DNA of 64,000 nt. It comes from Eucommia ulmoides. Taxonomy: Eukaryota > Streptophyta > Magnoliopsida > Garryales > Eucommiaceae. Below the pieces are notes generated by a model, which saw only the letters and a list, made by a program, of their open reading frames with translations, had not been told where the DNA came from and did not search any database. Both the position numbers and the translations under genes were made by a program. This document shows, in pieces, positions 11,901 through 24,982 of the stretch (positions are counted from its first letter, which is position 1; each line of letters opens with the position of its first letter). The stretch is taken from contig CM028339.1 of NCBI GenBank assembly GCA_016647705.1, positions 26,257,173 to 26,321,172 on the forward strand, written 5' to 3'.

Positions 11901-13738
11901 TAACTACCCAATTCACCCCCCCTTTTGGGTAGCTCACTAAGCCAACAAAATCAACAACTATTTTGTTATTTTGGTCAAAACTATCCATTTTTTATGATTC
12001 TAAAAGAAGTTTTTATGGGATTTCAATGTAATTCAAATATGCATGACTTATTATATGATCCTTATTAATTTGGTCAATTTAATTAAATGTTCTTTTAATT
12101 AAAGTGTTTTAATATTTTCTATTTTGATGGATTTCGATTTAAAAATGTTTAAATGACCAAAATGAGATTTTCCAAGAACATTTTTAAATGAAAAATATCT
12201 ATTTCGAACATATATGACATATGGGGTCTTAGGGTGTCATTTAATGACATATTATTTGAAAAGTTGCCGTTATAAGATATATTTGAAATACCTATTATTA
12301 AACGCGAATTTTGAATATTGTTATCTTTATAGAGAATATTTGAGGTCAAAGATATGAGGGAAATTTATGGAATTTTTTTTGACCTTACAATTTAGTCCAT
12401 ATACTTAAATATAATTATTTATATATTTTCATTGACTAAGATCAAATTATTTTTGGAACTAAATTGAGAGCTTTAAGAGTTACATTGTTGGTCAAATATA
12501 GGCATTATAAATCTATATGACATATAGGGTCCATATGTGTCATTTATTGATATAACATTTGAAAACTAGTCGTTGGAGAGCTAATTTTAGGTCTATTAAT
12601 ATAGACCTGCGGGATTTGTGATCAATATCAAGAACTATTAATTTGAGCTATTCTAAGAGTGATATTTATGCTGAAAGTTTTGTGAGAGATTTATTGTAAG
12701 TTCTTGATTTAAAATGCTTGTGATTTAGCGTCACCGACTTGTGTTCTATTGCGACACTATCATTATCTTTGGTGTTTTCCAATGAGATCTTTTCAAGCTT
12801 TGCTATTTACTTTGAATTTATATTCTTATTGATTGCTTAGTATAAGATTGTTTAGAAAATCATTTTAAACGATTTTATTTAATTATCTAATTACGTGCTT
12901 AAATTATGCTATCCATTTTATTTATTAATCATATTTTAATTACCTCATATTGTATCTATCACATAGTAATTATTCGGGACATTAATTGAGTATATTCGTA
13001 TTGAGGTGGTAGAAGCTCATTATGGAAAGAAACTCATATTTCTTGTATTTATGAGTTTAAGTAGATTAGACATGTTTGATACGGTGTCTAGTCAAGGTAA
13101 TTAGATTTCAATCTTTTTCCTGTGAAAAAAATTAGGATTTGATTTTTATCTTGCAAAAATGTTAGGTTATTCTTTTTCCTTGAAAAGAATTGAGTTTTGA
13201 TTCTCCCTGTAATAGAATTGAGTGATTGTAAAGGTTCTTCTTAAACCTAAGAAAATTATAAGTTTAAAAGTGTGAGGGAATGGTAGGTTTGATCTTTAAC
13301 CTATTAAAAAAAAATAGGTTTTGATTCTTCTTATAATAGAATTAGGTTAGTCTTGAGCCCAGTAAAAAAATAAAGTTCTTCCTGAGCCTAGAAAGAGAAT
13401 AATTGTAAAGGCTGACTCTACGTTTGTGAAAATGATCAAGATTGTAAGGGTTTGATTCATACCTGGTAAAGAAATCAGGGATTTAGTGGATTATGAATCT
13501 CCATGAAGCTCGGGGGGCAGGATATAGGTAAGAGTAGCTTACCGAATTACGATATATCGTTGTGTACTATATTACTTATTTTCTTATATTGTGTTTTAGT
13601 GTGCATTTAGAAGTAAACACATTTTTACTGCGTATTTAAATTGATTTAGAAAAATTGATTATTTGTATTTAAAGGAATTAATTGTTTAATTTTAGTAATT
13701 ACCCAATTCATCCTCCCTCTTGGGTAGCTCTTTAGGCC

Positions 13739-13742
<4 letters not shown>
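8917..13742 (+). mobile_element. Ty1/copia LTR A, split by nested LTR B
   Basis: Starts TGTTGAATCC directly after the polypurine tract and ends GGCCAACA at 13742. Interrupted at 9601-11947 by a second LTR of the same family; without the insert and one target copy it is about 2.47 kb. Shared landmarks with the other copies include 'ggcgtcaccgactt', repeated 'aaaagaattaggtt' phrases, and a terminal 'ttgggtagct...ggccaaca'. The sequence resumes after the insert with 'aacaactattttgtt', collinear with LTR C at 15346. Confidence 0.85.
9601..11947 (+). mobile_element. Nested solo copia LTR B, target duplication AAATC
   Basis: A complete LTR (TGTTGATCCTG...GCCAACA, 2347 bases) flanked by a perfect 5-base duplication AAATC at 9596-9600 and 11948-11952. 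There is no internal region, so it is a solo LTR left by LTR-LTR recombination, inserted inside an older LTR of the same family. Its 10060-10350 section carries a cluster of 'ggtcaaccgac'-type motifs. Confidence 0.92.
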
Positions 13743-13792
<50 letters not shown>

Positions 13793-13812
13793 CATATATA
13801 TACACATAATTA
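13739..13812. repeat. (CA)n(TA)n microsatellite
   Basis: About twenty CA units followed by TA-rich repeats, starting exactly where LTR A ends in ...CCAACA. The tract may have grown from the LTR terminus. Confidence 0.95.
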
Positions 13813-14514
13813 TAGAAAACCACCTATTTTCCCTTTTTCTTCCCCCAAAGACATCGGATTTAATTTTGTGAAAAATGATTTCTTTGAAAGATTTCGAAAA
13901 TATGTCATGGAATAACTTGAGATTTTCACGATAAATAATAATAATAAAAAAAAAATTAATCAATTAAATACAAATGTATAAATTAAAGGGTACAAAATAT
14001 AATTGAATTGAACAGACTTAGAAGTATGGATATGAAATTTTGGGTTGAAATTCTCTCATCCCAAAACTTCAATAATTTAATCTCATTCGCTTATTCCCCT
14101 CAAATCAATCACAATTTTTAATGAAAATACATTTTTAAAAATTGTCATAATAATAATAAAATAAAAACTAAAAGTTTTAATAAGTTCTTTCTCCTGTCTT
14201 TTTGCTAAAAATTACAAATAGTTCCTATCATTTGCTAAATAATAGTCAATGCCTTTCACCAAATATTTTATGCAAATAGACACAAATGCCCTTACAACCA
14301 TTTGAATTTTTTTTTTTTTGCTTATTTTTCAAAAAAATCATTAACACCTTCATTTTTTTGGGTTTTTTATTATTTAAACCAAATTTAGCTCTCTCTTTCC
14401 TCATTTAACCTTTTAAACAAAAAGATTATTATTTAAACATTTTTAAAAACATTCTTAGATTTAGGTCCCTAATAATTAAAAAATAGGTATAGATGAAAGT
14501 TTACACCCCTTATA
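13813..14514. other. No recognisable feature
   Basis: AT-rich intergenic sequence between two copia LTRs. The open stretch 13646-13963 on the minus strand is produced by the microsatellite and is not a gene. Confidence 0.5.
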
Positions 14515-16698
14515 TTAAAATAAACCCTAGAATTTATGGATAATTAAGTACTGATATTTTTTGTGGAACTAATGTGTTTATTAAGTATTTCATAAAAGAG
14601 TTCTGTATAGTTGTTTAAGAAGAAAATCTCATGAAGAAAACATAAAGGGTTCAAAGAATGATGCAATGAAGAAATGAAGTGTTGAAGAGTTTGAAGAAAA
14701 TTAGGTGAAAACAGCTCTTTACTCATATACTTTTAATGCAATTCGAATTAGGATCAGACACGACACTTTAAATGAGTTATTTTTATGTGTGTCTTGATAT
14801 AAATTGATAGAGTTAAAATTCTAATTAAAGATTTTGTATGTGCTCCTTATGTGAAATCAATTTGATAATTGACCTAATTGGTAAACATGGTTTAAAGTAT
14901 AAAAAGTTATATTTTCGGGTCGATTCGGTAAATCGAGAAAAGTAATCAGTTAATTGAATTAAACATTGAGTTTTGGAGCAGAAATAAGGTGTTACTAATC
15001 CAATCGGTTAACTGAATTAAAAAATCGGTCAATCGTTTAAGTCAGTGTGTTTCTTGAAGCATAATTGGACCAATCTGAAACACTCGGTCAATCGTTTAAG
15101 TCAGTGTGTTTCTTGAAGCAGAATTGGACCAATCTGAAACACTCGGTCAATCGATTAGAAAAAATCAGTCAATCGTTTGAGTCAGTGTATTTTTTAGGTG
15201 AAATTGAACCAACATGTATCATTCGGTAGACCGAATGAGCGAATTCAGTCAATCGATTGGGCTAAAAGTTTAGGCTATGTTTCGACTCTTAATCATTTAG
15301 TCACCCGAATTTTTGGGTTTTATCAACCGACAGTGTCAGTTGTGATTTTGTGTGACTTGGTATCTTGGTAAAAAACTATCATTTTTTATGATTCCAAGGG
15401 AGAGATTTGGGGGATTTAAACTTACTTGAGATATGGTACATTTATTTGACTATCCCTATTGATTTGGTCCACATAATTTGGGATTCTGTTAATTTCAGTT
15501 GATTAATCCTTCTTATCTTTATGATTGTGAATTAAAAATTATTTTATAGACTTATTTGAGAGATTTAAAAGTCATTTTAATATGGAATACTCTTGAAATG
15601 GAAGATAATATTATATGAGATCTAAAAGTGTCTTTTAGAGGTATACATTTTGAAAAGTAGCCGTTGGAAGGCTTGATATCTGTCTATAAAAATAGATTGG
15701 TGGGATTGAGAGAAAACACATCAAGAACAATCAGTTTTGAGATATTAGAAGAGTGATTTTTACACTGAGATTTCTATAAGATAATTGTGCTAAGTTCTTG
15801 TTCTAAAGCGCTGTTAATTTGGCGTCACCAACTTGTGCTCTATTACGATTCTATTTCTATCTTCGGTATTTCTCGGTGAGATCTTTCCAAACTTTTGTTC
15901 TTTATTTTGAATTCATATTATTATTGATTGCTTAGTTATAAGATTGCTAGAAAATCGTTTTCAAACGTAAAAACCTGAAAATCTTCTTAAAAGGATTTTG
16001 TTTAATTATCTGACTAAGTGCTCTAAATTGTGCTACCCACTTATTTATTTAATCAAATATTTTTTGTCTCACATTATATCTATCACGTAGTAATTTTTGG
16101 GACATTAATTGAGTATATTTGTATTGAGATTGTAGAAGCTCCTTATGGGAAGAAACTCATATTTTTTGTATTTGTGAGTTTGAGCATATTAGATACGTTC
16201 GGGACGGTGTCTAGTTAAGGTAGCTAAATTTCAATCTTTGTCCTACAAAAAGGTTAGGTTATTCTTTTCCCTTGAAAAGAATTAGGTTTTGATTCTCCCT
16301 AAAATTGAATTGTTTTTTTTGAATGAATTGTAAAAATTCAATCCTTACCTGTGAAAATGATACTTGAGAGAATGGTGAGATTAATCTTTAACCTGGAATA
16401 AAAATAGGATTTATCCTTGGCTTGGTAAAAGGGTAAATTTATGAATTTTGTGTCTGTAAAAGAATTATTGTGAGGGTTTGGTTCCTACCGATAAATGAAT
16501 AAAGGGTTTAGTGGTTGCGAATCTCCGTGGAGCTCGGGAGATTACACTTAACATTAAACACTTATCCATTGCGTAACTAAGATAATAATTAATTTAGAAA
16601 AATTGATTATTTGATATTAAGTGTTTTAAGAATTATTTGTTTAAATTTTTGTAACTATCCAATTCACCCCTCTTCTTGAGTAACTCTTTAGGCCAACA
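14515..16698 (+). mobile_element. Ty1/copia LTR C
   Basis: Collinear with LTRs A and B from 'tatggataattaagt' (about 14535) to GGCCAACA at 16698. The first bases are altered (AAACCCTAGAATT instead of TGTTGATCCTGA), so the exact start and target duplication are uncertain; AACCCT occurs on both sides. No internal region is attached, so it is probably a solo LTR. Confidence 0.8.
15025..15142 (+). repeat. 59-base tandem duplication inside LTR C
   Basis: Two nearly identical 59-base units (15025-15083 and 15084-15142), each beginning 'tcggtcaatcgtttaag'. A more diverged third begins at 15143. Confidence 0.9.
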
Positions 16699-17903
16699 AA
16701 CCCTAACCCTAATTTTTCGTATTCAATAGCCGCTCATCTCCATCTTCTAAGAATACCTCTTAGTACCTCTCATCCTTATCAATTTCTTTATATTCCATAA
16801 CCCTAATCATTCATACTCCATAGCCGCTCAATTTCACATCTCATCTCTATCCTCTCAATTAGTTCTACCTCTCATCTCTATCAATTTTCTTCATAACCGC
16901 TCAACTTCGCCGTCGTCATACCACAACTTTGTCGTCACTGTCTTTCATTTCATTTTGATCAACACCGTCATCTACCTTTTTTATCTCTCTCAGCCGCAAG
17001 CCATATCTCAGCCCCCAAAAATATTGTCGTTATCGTCCATCTTAGATTGGCGAAAGACGAAAGGAGAGGGGACTCTAGATTGGCGAAAAACAAACAGCGC
17101 GGTCACTCTAGATCAACAAAAGGCAAATGACTTGGCTTAAATGTCTAGATCTAGAACCGTGATGAACGACGAATGACAAATGACAGTCCTATGTTTATCA
17201 CCGTTGTTTGCCACCACCATCGTTCAACCTTCAAATCTCTCTCGTTCTCTTTTTGAACCCGTGAACACCGTTGCCCTTTCATTCTCTCTTGCACATTTGT
17301 CTTCCCCAAATCTGGTTAAATTTCATATCTGAATGTTCATTTTCGCTATGTGTCGATGGTTTTGAACAGGTTTTGCAAGTGTTCAAATTTGGTGAATGTT
17401 CATACTTGTTTATTTTTCGTTGATCTTTTAGGGGTTTTTTCAATGTTGTTTTATTTTTTGTGAACGTTTTGCATCGAGAATAGATCTGTTTTTCTTTTGT
17501 TGATTTTTGTGGAGTCTTGTTTATTCATGTGAATGATCTTTTCGTTGATCATTAGTGTTCTTCAATATTCTTGATTTGTGTTTTGATGAATGTTCGCATG
17601 AGTTTCAGTTATGTTTTGATTTAGTTTTTGAGTGAATGTATAATTTGTAATTGGTAAATATCTATATTGATTTTAATTTTGTTGATCTTACGGGATTTTC
17701 TGTGTCTTGATTTGTTGTATTTTGGTGTTTTGAGTTAATGGTCATGTGGGTAAATGAAACGGTCACTTCGATGTGTTTTTTGTTGATCTTAGGTTTTTTT
17801 TTTTTTGGCTTTCGGTGGATGTTCAAACCGGGTTTGTGTTTCAAATATGTTTTGATTTAGTTTCGAGGTAAATGTGTCTTTTGTAGTTGGTAAATGCTCT
17901 TGT
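16699..17903 (+). repeat. Dispersed repeat with GTTGATCTTA motifs, left part
   Basis: From about 17390 on, degenerate phrases recur: 'gttgatctta', a T-run, 'gtgaatgttcatg', 'gttttgatttagttt'. The same phrases occur after the solo LTR at 19681-19880 and, in reverse, at 51621-51780. The first part (16700-17340) holds 'accaccatcgttcaacctt', also found in reverse near 52150-52200. This is one repeat family, probably a non-autonomous DNA transposon; I could not fix its ends. No protein-coding gene is supported. Confidence 0.5.
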
Positions 17904-19680
17904 TGGTAGCATGTGAATACGCCGCTACTTTCACTCTCAAGTATACGAGGTCAAGTTTTAGTATAGATCGGGAGAGTTAGGATTATCGTATCCACAGGGA
18001 TTGGTTTTGACTATTATTGAGTATCGCGTTTATCATGACCTAATTTTATCTAGGCGAAGATAAATTGAATAAAACTAATTATACTAATACTAAGTTAATT
18101 AATCTAATTAAATTAACTATACTAATATTACTATGAGATGTTTAGGGAAAGTATTGCCTAGGGATTAACTTTTGTTTACAAAAACGTGTTTGGTCTCGTT
18201 TTAGTTTATGTTAATGGCGTTTGATTTATTCGACAAATCTCAGTTTGTAAAATCTCTCGTCACCTCTCTCAAATGTAAGACGATGGATATAACGCGACTT
18301 CGTATTAACAAAAAAGTCTCCCTCAACGTCTTAACGACCCTAGGTCACGTGAGTCTCGCCCCAACGTCATTGATTGCACACAATTCAACTCTTGACTGGG
18401 TTGTTGGGTTGTGCATTATATTAACCCTATCGACAATCTCATTTCTAAAACTCCACCGCCACCTCTTCCAAGTGTAAGACGGGAGAATACATGACTTCGA
18501 GTCAATGAAGAAGTCCATCTCAACGTCTTAACGACCTTAGGTCACGTAAGTCTTGCCCCAATGTCATAGATTGTCCACAATCCAATTCCCTCCCGGGTTA
18601 TTGGATTGTGGCGTTCGTTTATTCTAGTCCGAATCCGAAATTTGTCAAACCCTGTATTCTCGTAACATTATTCTAAGCATGATAAACAAACAATACAGCA
18701 TACACAATCAAAGTAACGAATAACATCCGCAAACGAAACACAAACTCAACAAAACAATATTTTCATAAATTATATTAATCTCTAGACAAAAACCCATTTA
18801 ATTCGTGGCCATAGCCGATTATACAATGAAAAATAAGCTAAACATGCTCAAACAACAATCCTAAGTTAAGAAATAAAATAAGGAACAACAGAAACTTAGC
18901 CTAATCTGAAGATTGATCGCTAAAAATATTTCGAGATCGCTCCCCCTTCTTGGCAACGTGATCTTCTTCTTAGGATTTGAATGAGTACTCCCAAAACCTC
19001 TCTCTAAAATATACTAAGTCCTATGGAGCTCCAATTTCCGGAGGTGAGGAGAAGAATGGGATATTTATAGGAAAAATATCTAAACAAAATATCTAAACTG
19101 TGCAGAGGTCATCGCGTAGGCGATGGGTATGTCGGTTCAGTGATCGCCTAGGCGGTGGCTTGATTCGCCTAAGCGGTGGAATAGTGAACCAAGTTTCTGA
19201 CTTTTGACCGCCTAGGCGCTGGTTTCACCACCTAGGTGGTGAAATGGCAGTAAGTTTAGGCTTCGCTCTCCACTTTTACCGCTGCAGCTGTGGATCTCAG
19301 CGCCGCAGTGGTGACACATTTTCTTGTTTTGACTGTAACTTCTTCATTCGACTCCGATTGAGGTGATTCAAAAACCTATGGAAATATAAGAGAAAGATCT
19401 ACAACTTTCAAGTTTTCAGTTATTCCAAAATAGGATTTCATCGTAGTCAAAAATACCTTGAAGGTACAGCACATTTATCGGCTTTGCACATTTTCACCAT
19501 TTTTCCACCGTTCTTAATCCGATTTGATCGTTTTTTATCCATTTACATATATTTTCACCTCAAACACCTGATTTAGACAAAAACACATAAAAACATATTA
19601 AAATCTATTAAAACGTAATAAACATACTAAAAAACTAACAATTTTCAGTTTGGAAATAGATAAGTAATTTACACCTATCA
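17904..19680 (-). mobile_element. Solo LTR, gypsy-type, target duplication CTTGT/CTTAT
   Basis: On the minus strand the unit runs from TGATAGGTGTAAATT to CATGCTACCA (1777 bases). It is flanked by CTTGT (17899-17903) and CTTAT (19681-19685), a 5-base duplication with one change, and it interrupts the dispersed repeat, whose phrases continue on both sides. There is no internal region. A GC-rich stretch with 'cgcctaggcggtgg' motifs lies at 19100-19310. Same family as 1-1256 and 41960-43571. Confidence 0.85.
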
Positions 19681-19880
19681 CTTATCGATTTTGTTTTTGT
19701 TGATCTTAAGGGTTTTTCATTTTCTTGATTTTGTTGTTCGTGGTATTTTTGGGTGAACGTTCATGTGGTTGATGAAATGTTCTCTCCGATTTGTTTTTCG
19801 TTCATCTTAATTTGTTTTCAATTTTTTTTTATTTCGGGTGGTTTTGGTGAAGGTTCATACTGAGAATATGCTTTGTTGAT
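19681..19880 (+). repeat. Dispersed repeat with GTTGATCTTA motifs, right part
   Basis: Continuation of the repeat at 16699-17903 after the solo LTR: 'ttgttgatcttaagggttt', then 'tgaacgttcatgtggttgatg'-like phrases. Confidence 0.5.
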
Positions 19881-20041
19881 TTGTTCACGTAAAGAACATA
19901 AGACTATTTTCTAAAAATCCTGTAGGACTAAAAAATTTATTATGATAGTTGGGGTTCATTTTTTTATTTATATATCTCTTAAGGATTATATAATAAATTT
20001 CTATTTTTTTTTTTAATAAAAAATTACTTTTCACCCCTTTA

Positions 20042-20072
<31 letters not shown>

Positions 20073-20587
20073 CCTCCCCCACTTCAATGTTGGTACACTC
20101 CCCCATCGTCTTGTTCTCTTCTTCATTCTTATTTCTTTTTCTCCGGAGCCCACCAGGCATCGAGCATGGCTGGATCACGCGTGTTGGATCTCTACAAATT
20201 CAACACGACGCCTGATCCATATAGATCCAATACAAGATCTCTATAGATTAAGTGCCAAGAAAGCCAAATCTCAACAGTTCCAACCAAGCGACCACATCAA
20301 AGAACAAGAAGAAGAAATAAGGAAAATGAAGGAGGAAAAAAGAAGAAGAAGAAGAGAGAGAGAGAGCAAGTCGCTGGAGGAAAAGAAAAAAGGACTGAGG
20401 GAGAAAATGTGATAAAATAAAAAGATATTTACGTATTTTAATTTTTAATTCTTTAATTATTTTTAAATTATTAAAAAAATATCATTACAAATTACATTAA
20501 AAGCTTAAATTATATTTAAAGTTATTAAAAAGTTATCATTCTTTAATTTTTTACTCAATGGTTTTGACCAAATAGTAAAAACTTTAA
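19881..20587. other. No supported gene
   Basis: Contains an A-run (20045-20075), a 'ggatccaaca'-like internal repetition around 20170-20250, and a purine tract of GAA/GA repeats at 20305-20375. The minus-strand open stretch 19885-20178 is low complexity. Confidence 0.4.
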
Positions 20588-21354
20588 GGTTGTGTTTGAG
20601 TAAGGAATTTGGGAGAGGGATTTCATTTGGGGGAAAGATTTTAAAATTCTTTTTTAACAAATACTTTGTTTGTGTATTGAGTAAGAATGATTTCTAAAAT
20701 ACTTTCCAATCCCAAATATGTTTGAAAAGAGGATTTGAAAATTCTTTTGAGAGAGGTGGAATTTGACAAATCTTTTCTCTCTTCACTCTTCGCTCTCTGC
20801 AATTGTCATTGATTTCATCGCCAATTGTCGCAATCTTCGCTCTTCGCAATTGTCGTCAATCGTCGCTCTTCGCTCTTCGCAATCGTTCGTCGTCAATCGT
20901 CAATTGTCGTCGAGGGTTCTTCGTCGTCAATCGTTCGTCGTCGATCTTTCGTCGTCAATCGTCTAGGGTTCTTCGTCATCATCGATCGTTCGTCCATTGC
21001 TCAACCCTCACCGTCGTCGATCATCTGGGTGACAGTGCTAATCAATGCTCAGTTGCTACAAAGAAGAACCAAATTAATGGTGATAGGAACAGCTGGCACA
21101 ACAAGCATGGGATCAGTAGGAAACTTCAGGCGTAAATTTTTTGAACAACTGTTTTTTTTTTTTTTTTTTTTTTTGTCTAGTTTGTGGCTAAATTTGTGTA
21201 TTTTTGTCCATTTTGATTGTTGAATTTGTATAGTTTTGTCCATTTTGTAGATTTTGTGTGATTGTGGTGTATTATGTATCCAAATAATGGAATTTTTAAA
21301 TGAAAGGATTTCAAAATCTTTTAGATTTGTCAAATCTCTTATCCAGGTGCAGCC
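20588..21354. mobile_element. Tourist-like (PIF/Harbinger-type) non-autonomous element
   Basis: The left end GGTTGTGTTTGAGTAAGG and the reverse complement of the right end GGCTGCACCTGGATAAGA form imperfect terminal inverted repeats, flanked by TAA (20585-20587) and TAA (21355-21357). A 3-base TWA duplication is the PIF/Harbinger hallmark. Length is 767 bases. The interior (20780-21030) is a 'tcgtcgtcaatcgt' simple-repeat block that gives open frames in three phases, none of them a gene. A related element is at 50058-50956. Confidence 0.65.
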
Positions 21355-21566
21355 TAAGTTTATATTTGATATCAATTTAAAATCATTTGTCTATTTCTGA
21401 TTTTTAAAATTATTGTCATGCATTATGGACAATTCTCAGTTTCCTCCTTCCTAAAATTTATGTTTTCAAAAATCTGCGGATGATATTGGATGAACCCCAG
21501 AGATCTATCATTTTCGTATTTAAAATCAGTCAGCCACAGTTTGGAAATGAAAATGATGTTTGGAAT

Positions 21567-22354
21567 TTACACAAGAGAGCGAGAATGGCTGTGGAAAGCT
21601 ACATTCTTTTTAATCACAATAACGTCCTCACTTTTGCCGTCTGCAATTCCATTCTCTTTGCCGGAAATTCTGTTCTCAGAATTCTTCTTCACGCCGGAAG
21701 TTGATACCCTAAACGCACTCTTCAAGCCATTCATTAATCTCCGGCCCAGATTCTTCTCCCCTCTCGTACTCCCATCGCTTAAAATCTCCGACGAAGAATA
21801 CCCTCCGGTGGTATTCCCTTTCGCCGGATTAATATTCCGAAAGCTCAAAGAAGAAACGGACCCTCTCTCTCCTCTTTCAATCTTGTTCTCCGTAACCAAC
21901 CGGAAGCTCTCCGACCGGCCTGAACTAGAACCGACTCTTCGATTCTCCGACTCGTTAAGAAGCTTTCTCATGTCGCTCAGCTCTTTCTCCAAGCTCCGGA
22001 TGCGTGAGCTGGCGGCTTCCATTGCCGTCTTGAGCTGGACCGCTTGACGGATCTCGGCGTCGCGTTGGAGCATCGCGCCGAGTGTGCTGACTTCGTTTTT
22101 GCTCCTGTGCTTGCGGTGTCCGTCGTCTGTGACGGCGACGGCGGAGTAGATGGAGCGCCGGGTGTTGAGCTGCTCGATGAACATGGCTTGGGCTACAAAC
22201 CTCAGGGGCATTCTGGGGTTCTGAACGGCGTTGATTAGAACTTGGGGAGAGAGCATTGTACAGTCTATGCAATTGCATACTCGAGTCTTCTGTTCATCAG
22301 TTATTTCGCCGTCGTTCGCCTGCGTTAATGCAATTATGGAGGGAGGGAGGGAGA

Positions 22355-22420
<66 letters not shown>

Positions 22421-24770
22421 CAACGACTGCTCTTACCTTGAGATAAAGAGCAACGATTTTGTAGAGAAGATCGTGAGTCGCAGTCAACCGGCGACTCATG
22501 GACTCAGCCAGCAATTGAAAATCCTCCGCCGGCACCGCTTTGAACTCATCCATACAGCTTATAACTCCGTCGCCGTTCTCCGTCGAACTCAGGGCTTCAA
22601 TACATCTGCTCACAAGAAGTGCCGTCGTCTCCGAATGCGGAAGCAGCGAGAGGCATGACCGTAGCACTATCGACGCGTACTCTCTGTTCACGGCGATCGA
22701 GCGGCGAAAGTACGCTTCCGTCTTCTGTCGTAAGTTATCGCCGCCTGTAGCACGGGTTTCAGTCATCTCAAGCAACTCCGCCGCCGTTCGGAGAGCAGCG
22801 ACGTTGAAAGGAGTGAGGAGAAGGTGGCCACCATAACAAAAATCAGCGACGAGAGCGAAGGTGTCGACGGTTATGTTGAAGGAGGGAGAGAGGGTTAGTT
22901 TGGACAATTCGGTAAATTGCCGTTTCAGGTAGGCGCTCTTTGACGCCAGAGGATCCTAAGAAAAAGGGATTAAAATGCAATAAATGGGCCCTGATTTCAT
23001 AATAAAAGCCGAAAACACTTTTTTCATAGTATGCATTAAAGATTTTGGAAACATAAATCATCATTTTCAACCCCCAACTTTTCATAGTATGGGCTCATTC
23101 TCAATTATTGGGAAAACTTGTGTGTCTATAACCTAAAATTTGATAAATTACATATCTGGCCCTCAAATTTATATATATTTATATTAATTTGAATCACATT
23201 GGCATTCTAATGCATATATTTTTATCATTTCATCACTCTATTAAATTTAAGACCTATTTTTCTAACAACGATTCTTCTGAAAAGTAAAAAAAAAGTTTGA
23301 ATAGTTGTTAAAAAGAAGAAAAAATATTAATTTTTGTTGAGTGATGAATTAACAAAAATATCCTCATTAAGATATCAATGTTGAGCATAACTCATTTTCC
23401 ATCGAAAATCATTAATAACTTTTTTAATTTTACAAGATTTAAATAAATGTGAAAGTTGAGAGATCAATATGCAATTTGACCAACCTCAGGGACTACGTAG
23501 ACATTTATCCTATACTTTAGAACCAAAAAATAATATACAATTTCCCCTAAATTATTGTGCACTTCTTCTTAATTCATATTTATGTTAATTAGGACACAAA
23601 TTGATATTTAGTATTTATTTCCTATGTCATTTTGCGTAAAACCATAAATCTCCCTATCATTTGTCAAATATTAATCATTCTCTTATTTTTTTTTGTTAAA
23701 CACTATTTCGCTCCCTATAGGTTAAGAATTACTAATTATTATTATTTTTAATTGTAATGACAATTTTACTATTAATAATTTAAAAATAATTAAAAATTAA
23801 AATACATAAATTCCTTCAAGTTTTTTGTAATGTTTTTCTACTTTATCTTTTTATACAAACATTCCGATTTAAAATATATTTTTTATCCCTTATTTTTAAC
23901 AAATAAAAAAATGGATGGGAGTGGTGACAGTGGGGTGGGGTAAATACAATTTTTTTTTAAAATTAAGAGTGAAAAACTTATTATTATTTTTTAAATAAAG
24001 GCGTTAGTGAATTTTTGAAAGAAAAAAAAAAGAATGAAAAATATATTTTTTAAATAAGTAAAGGACATTGTAGTTTTTCAAAATAACAAGATGAAAAAGA
24101 TTAATTGGTATTTTCTAAATAATAGAGGTAAGTGATAAATACACCACTTTAAAATGTCAATTTGATTGTTTAAACTTTTTTATGTATTTTTCGCTACGAT
24201 TTTCTGTACTTAAGGCCTAACGCATTGTATTAATTTTTAAATTAAAAAGCATAAAAATATACTAAATAATAAAAATTTATAGAACTCATGAAAAGACATT
24301 CTAAAAAAAAGGCCCCCTAATTTACCAATAGATGTTAAAATTCTCCGTTAACTCAGTATAGCTCTTGTATTATTTTAATAGTTTTCAAACTTCAATTATG
24401 GAAACATATTCAACTACCCAAAACAAAAATTTATAGAAACATACTCAGAGTTAAAAAGTAACGTTGACTCGTGCTTCGGTCTTATGCATGAGAAATTATG
24501 AAAATAAATATGATATTAGTTAATTTACTTAAACAATTACAATTATACTCGATTCAACAGTTTTATGATAAATTCAAAAAATTAAGGTGCAAAAAGTAAT
24601 TAAGGTGGCTTTTCTCTTGTTTGAGCAGTAAAACTTTAGTTATTAATCTTACAAAAAATGTCCAATGAGCTCCATGGTTATGACTAGATCAATTCATCTT
24701 TTACTACAGTTGAACTCATTTACATCCATCTTTCTCTCAGCCTTTTAGTTTAAACTGATTATCCCGAATG

Positions 24771-24831
<61 letters not shown>

Positions 24832-24947
24832 GGCGGGGTGTTAGAACATACTTTGTGCAGGTGAAAACATGAACCTTGAACACAAATCACGACGTCTGTT
24901 TCTCGCCCCATGGACACCGACCTATAACATATTAAAAAAATGGATTC

Positions 24948-24982
<35 letters not shown>

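Noticed and set aside
13646..13963. 105-residue open frame with a Cys-Val run
   Set aside because: Encoded by the (CA)n microsatellite and the LTR end.
20803..21223. Overlapping Ser/Arg-rich open frames in several phases
   Set aside because: Produced by a TCGTCG simple-repeat block inside a Tourist-like element.
21490..22047. 185-residue plus-strand open frame
   Set aside because: It is the antisense shadow of exon 4 of the BTB gene, which has clear family motifs on the minus strand.
22320..22436. Reading the BTB gene as one uninterrupted 446-residue frame from 22907
   Set aside because: The 39-residue insert is pure microsatellite bounded by good GT-AG sites, 22907 is not an ATG, and the upstream BTB exons were found.
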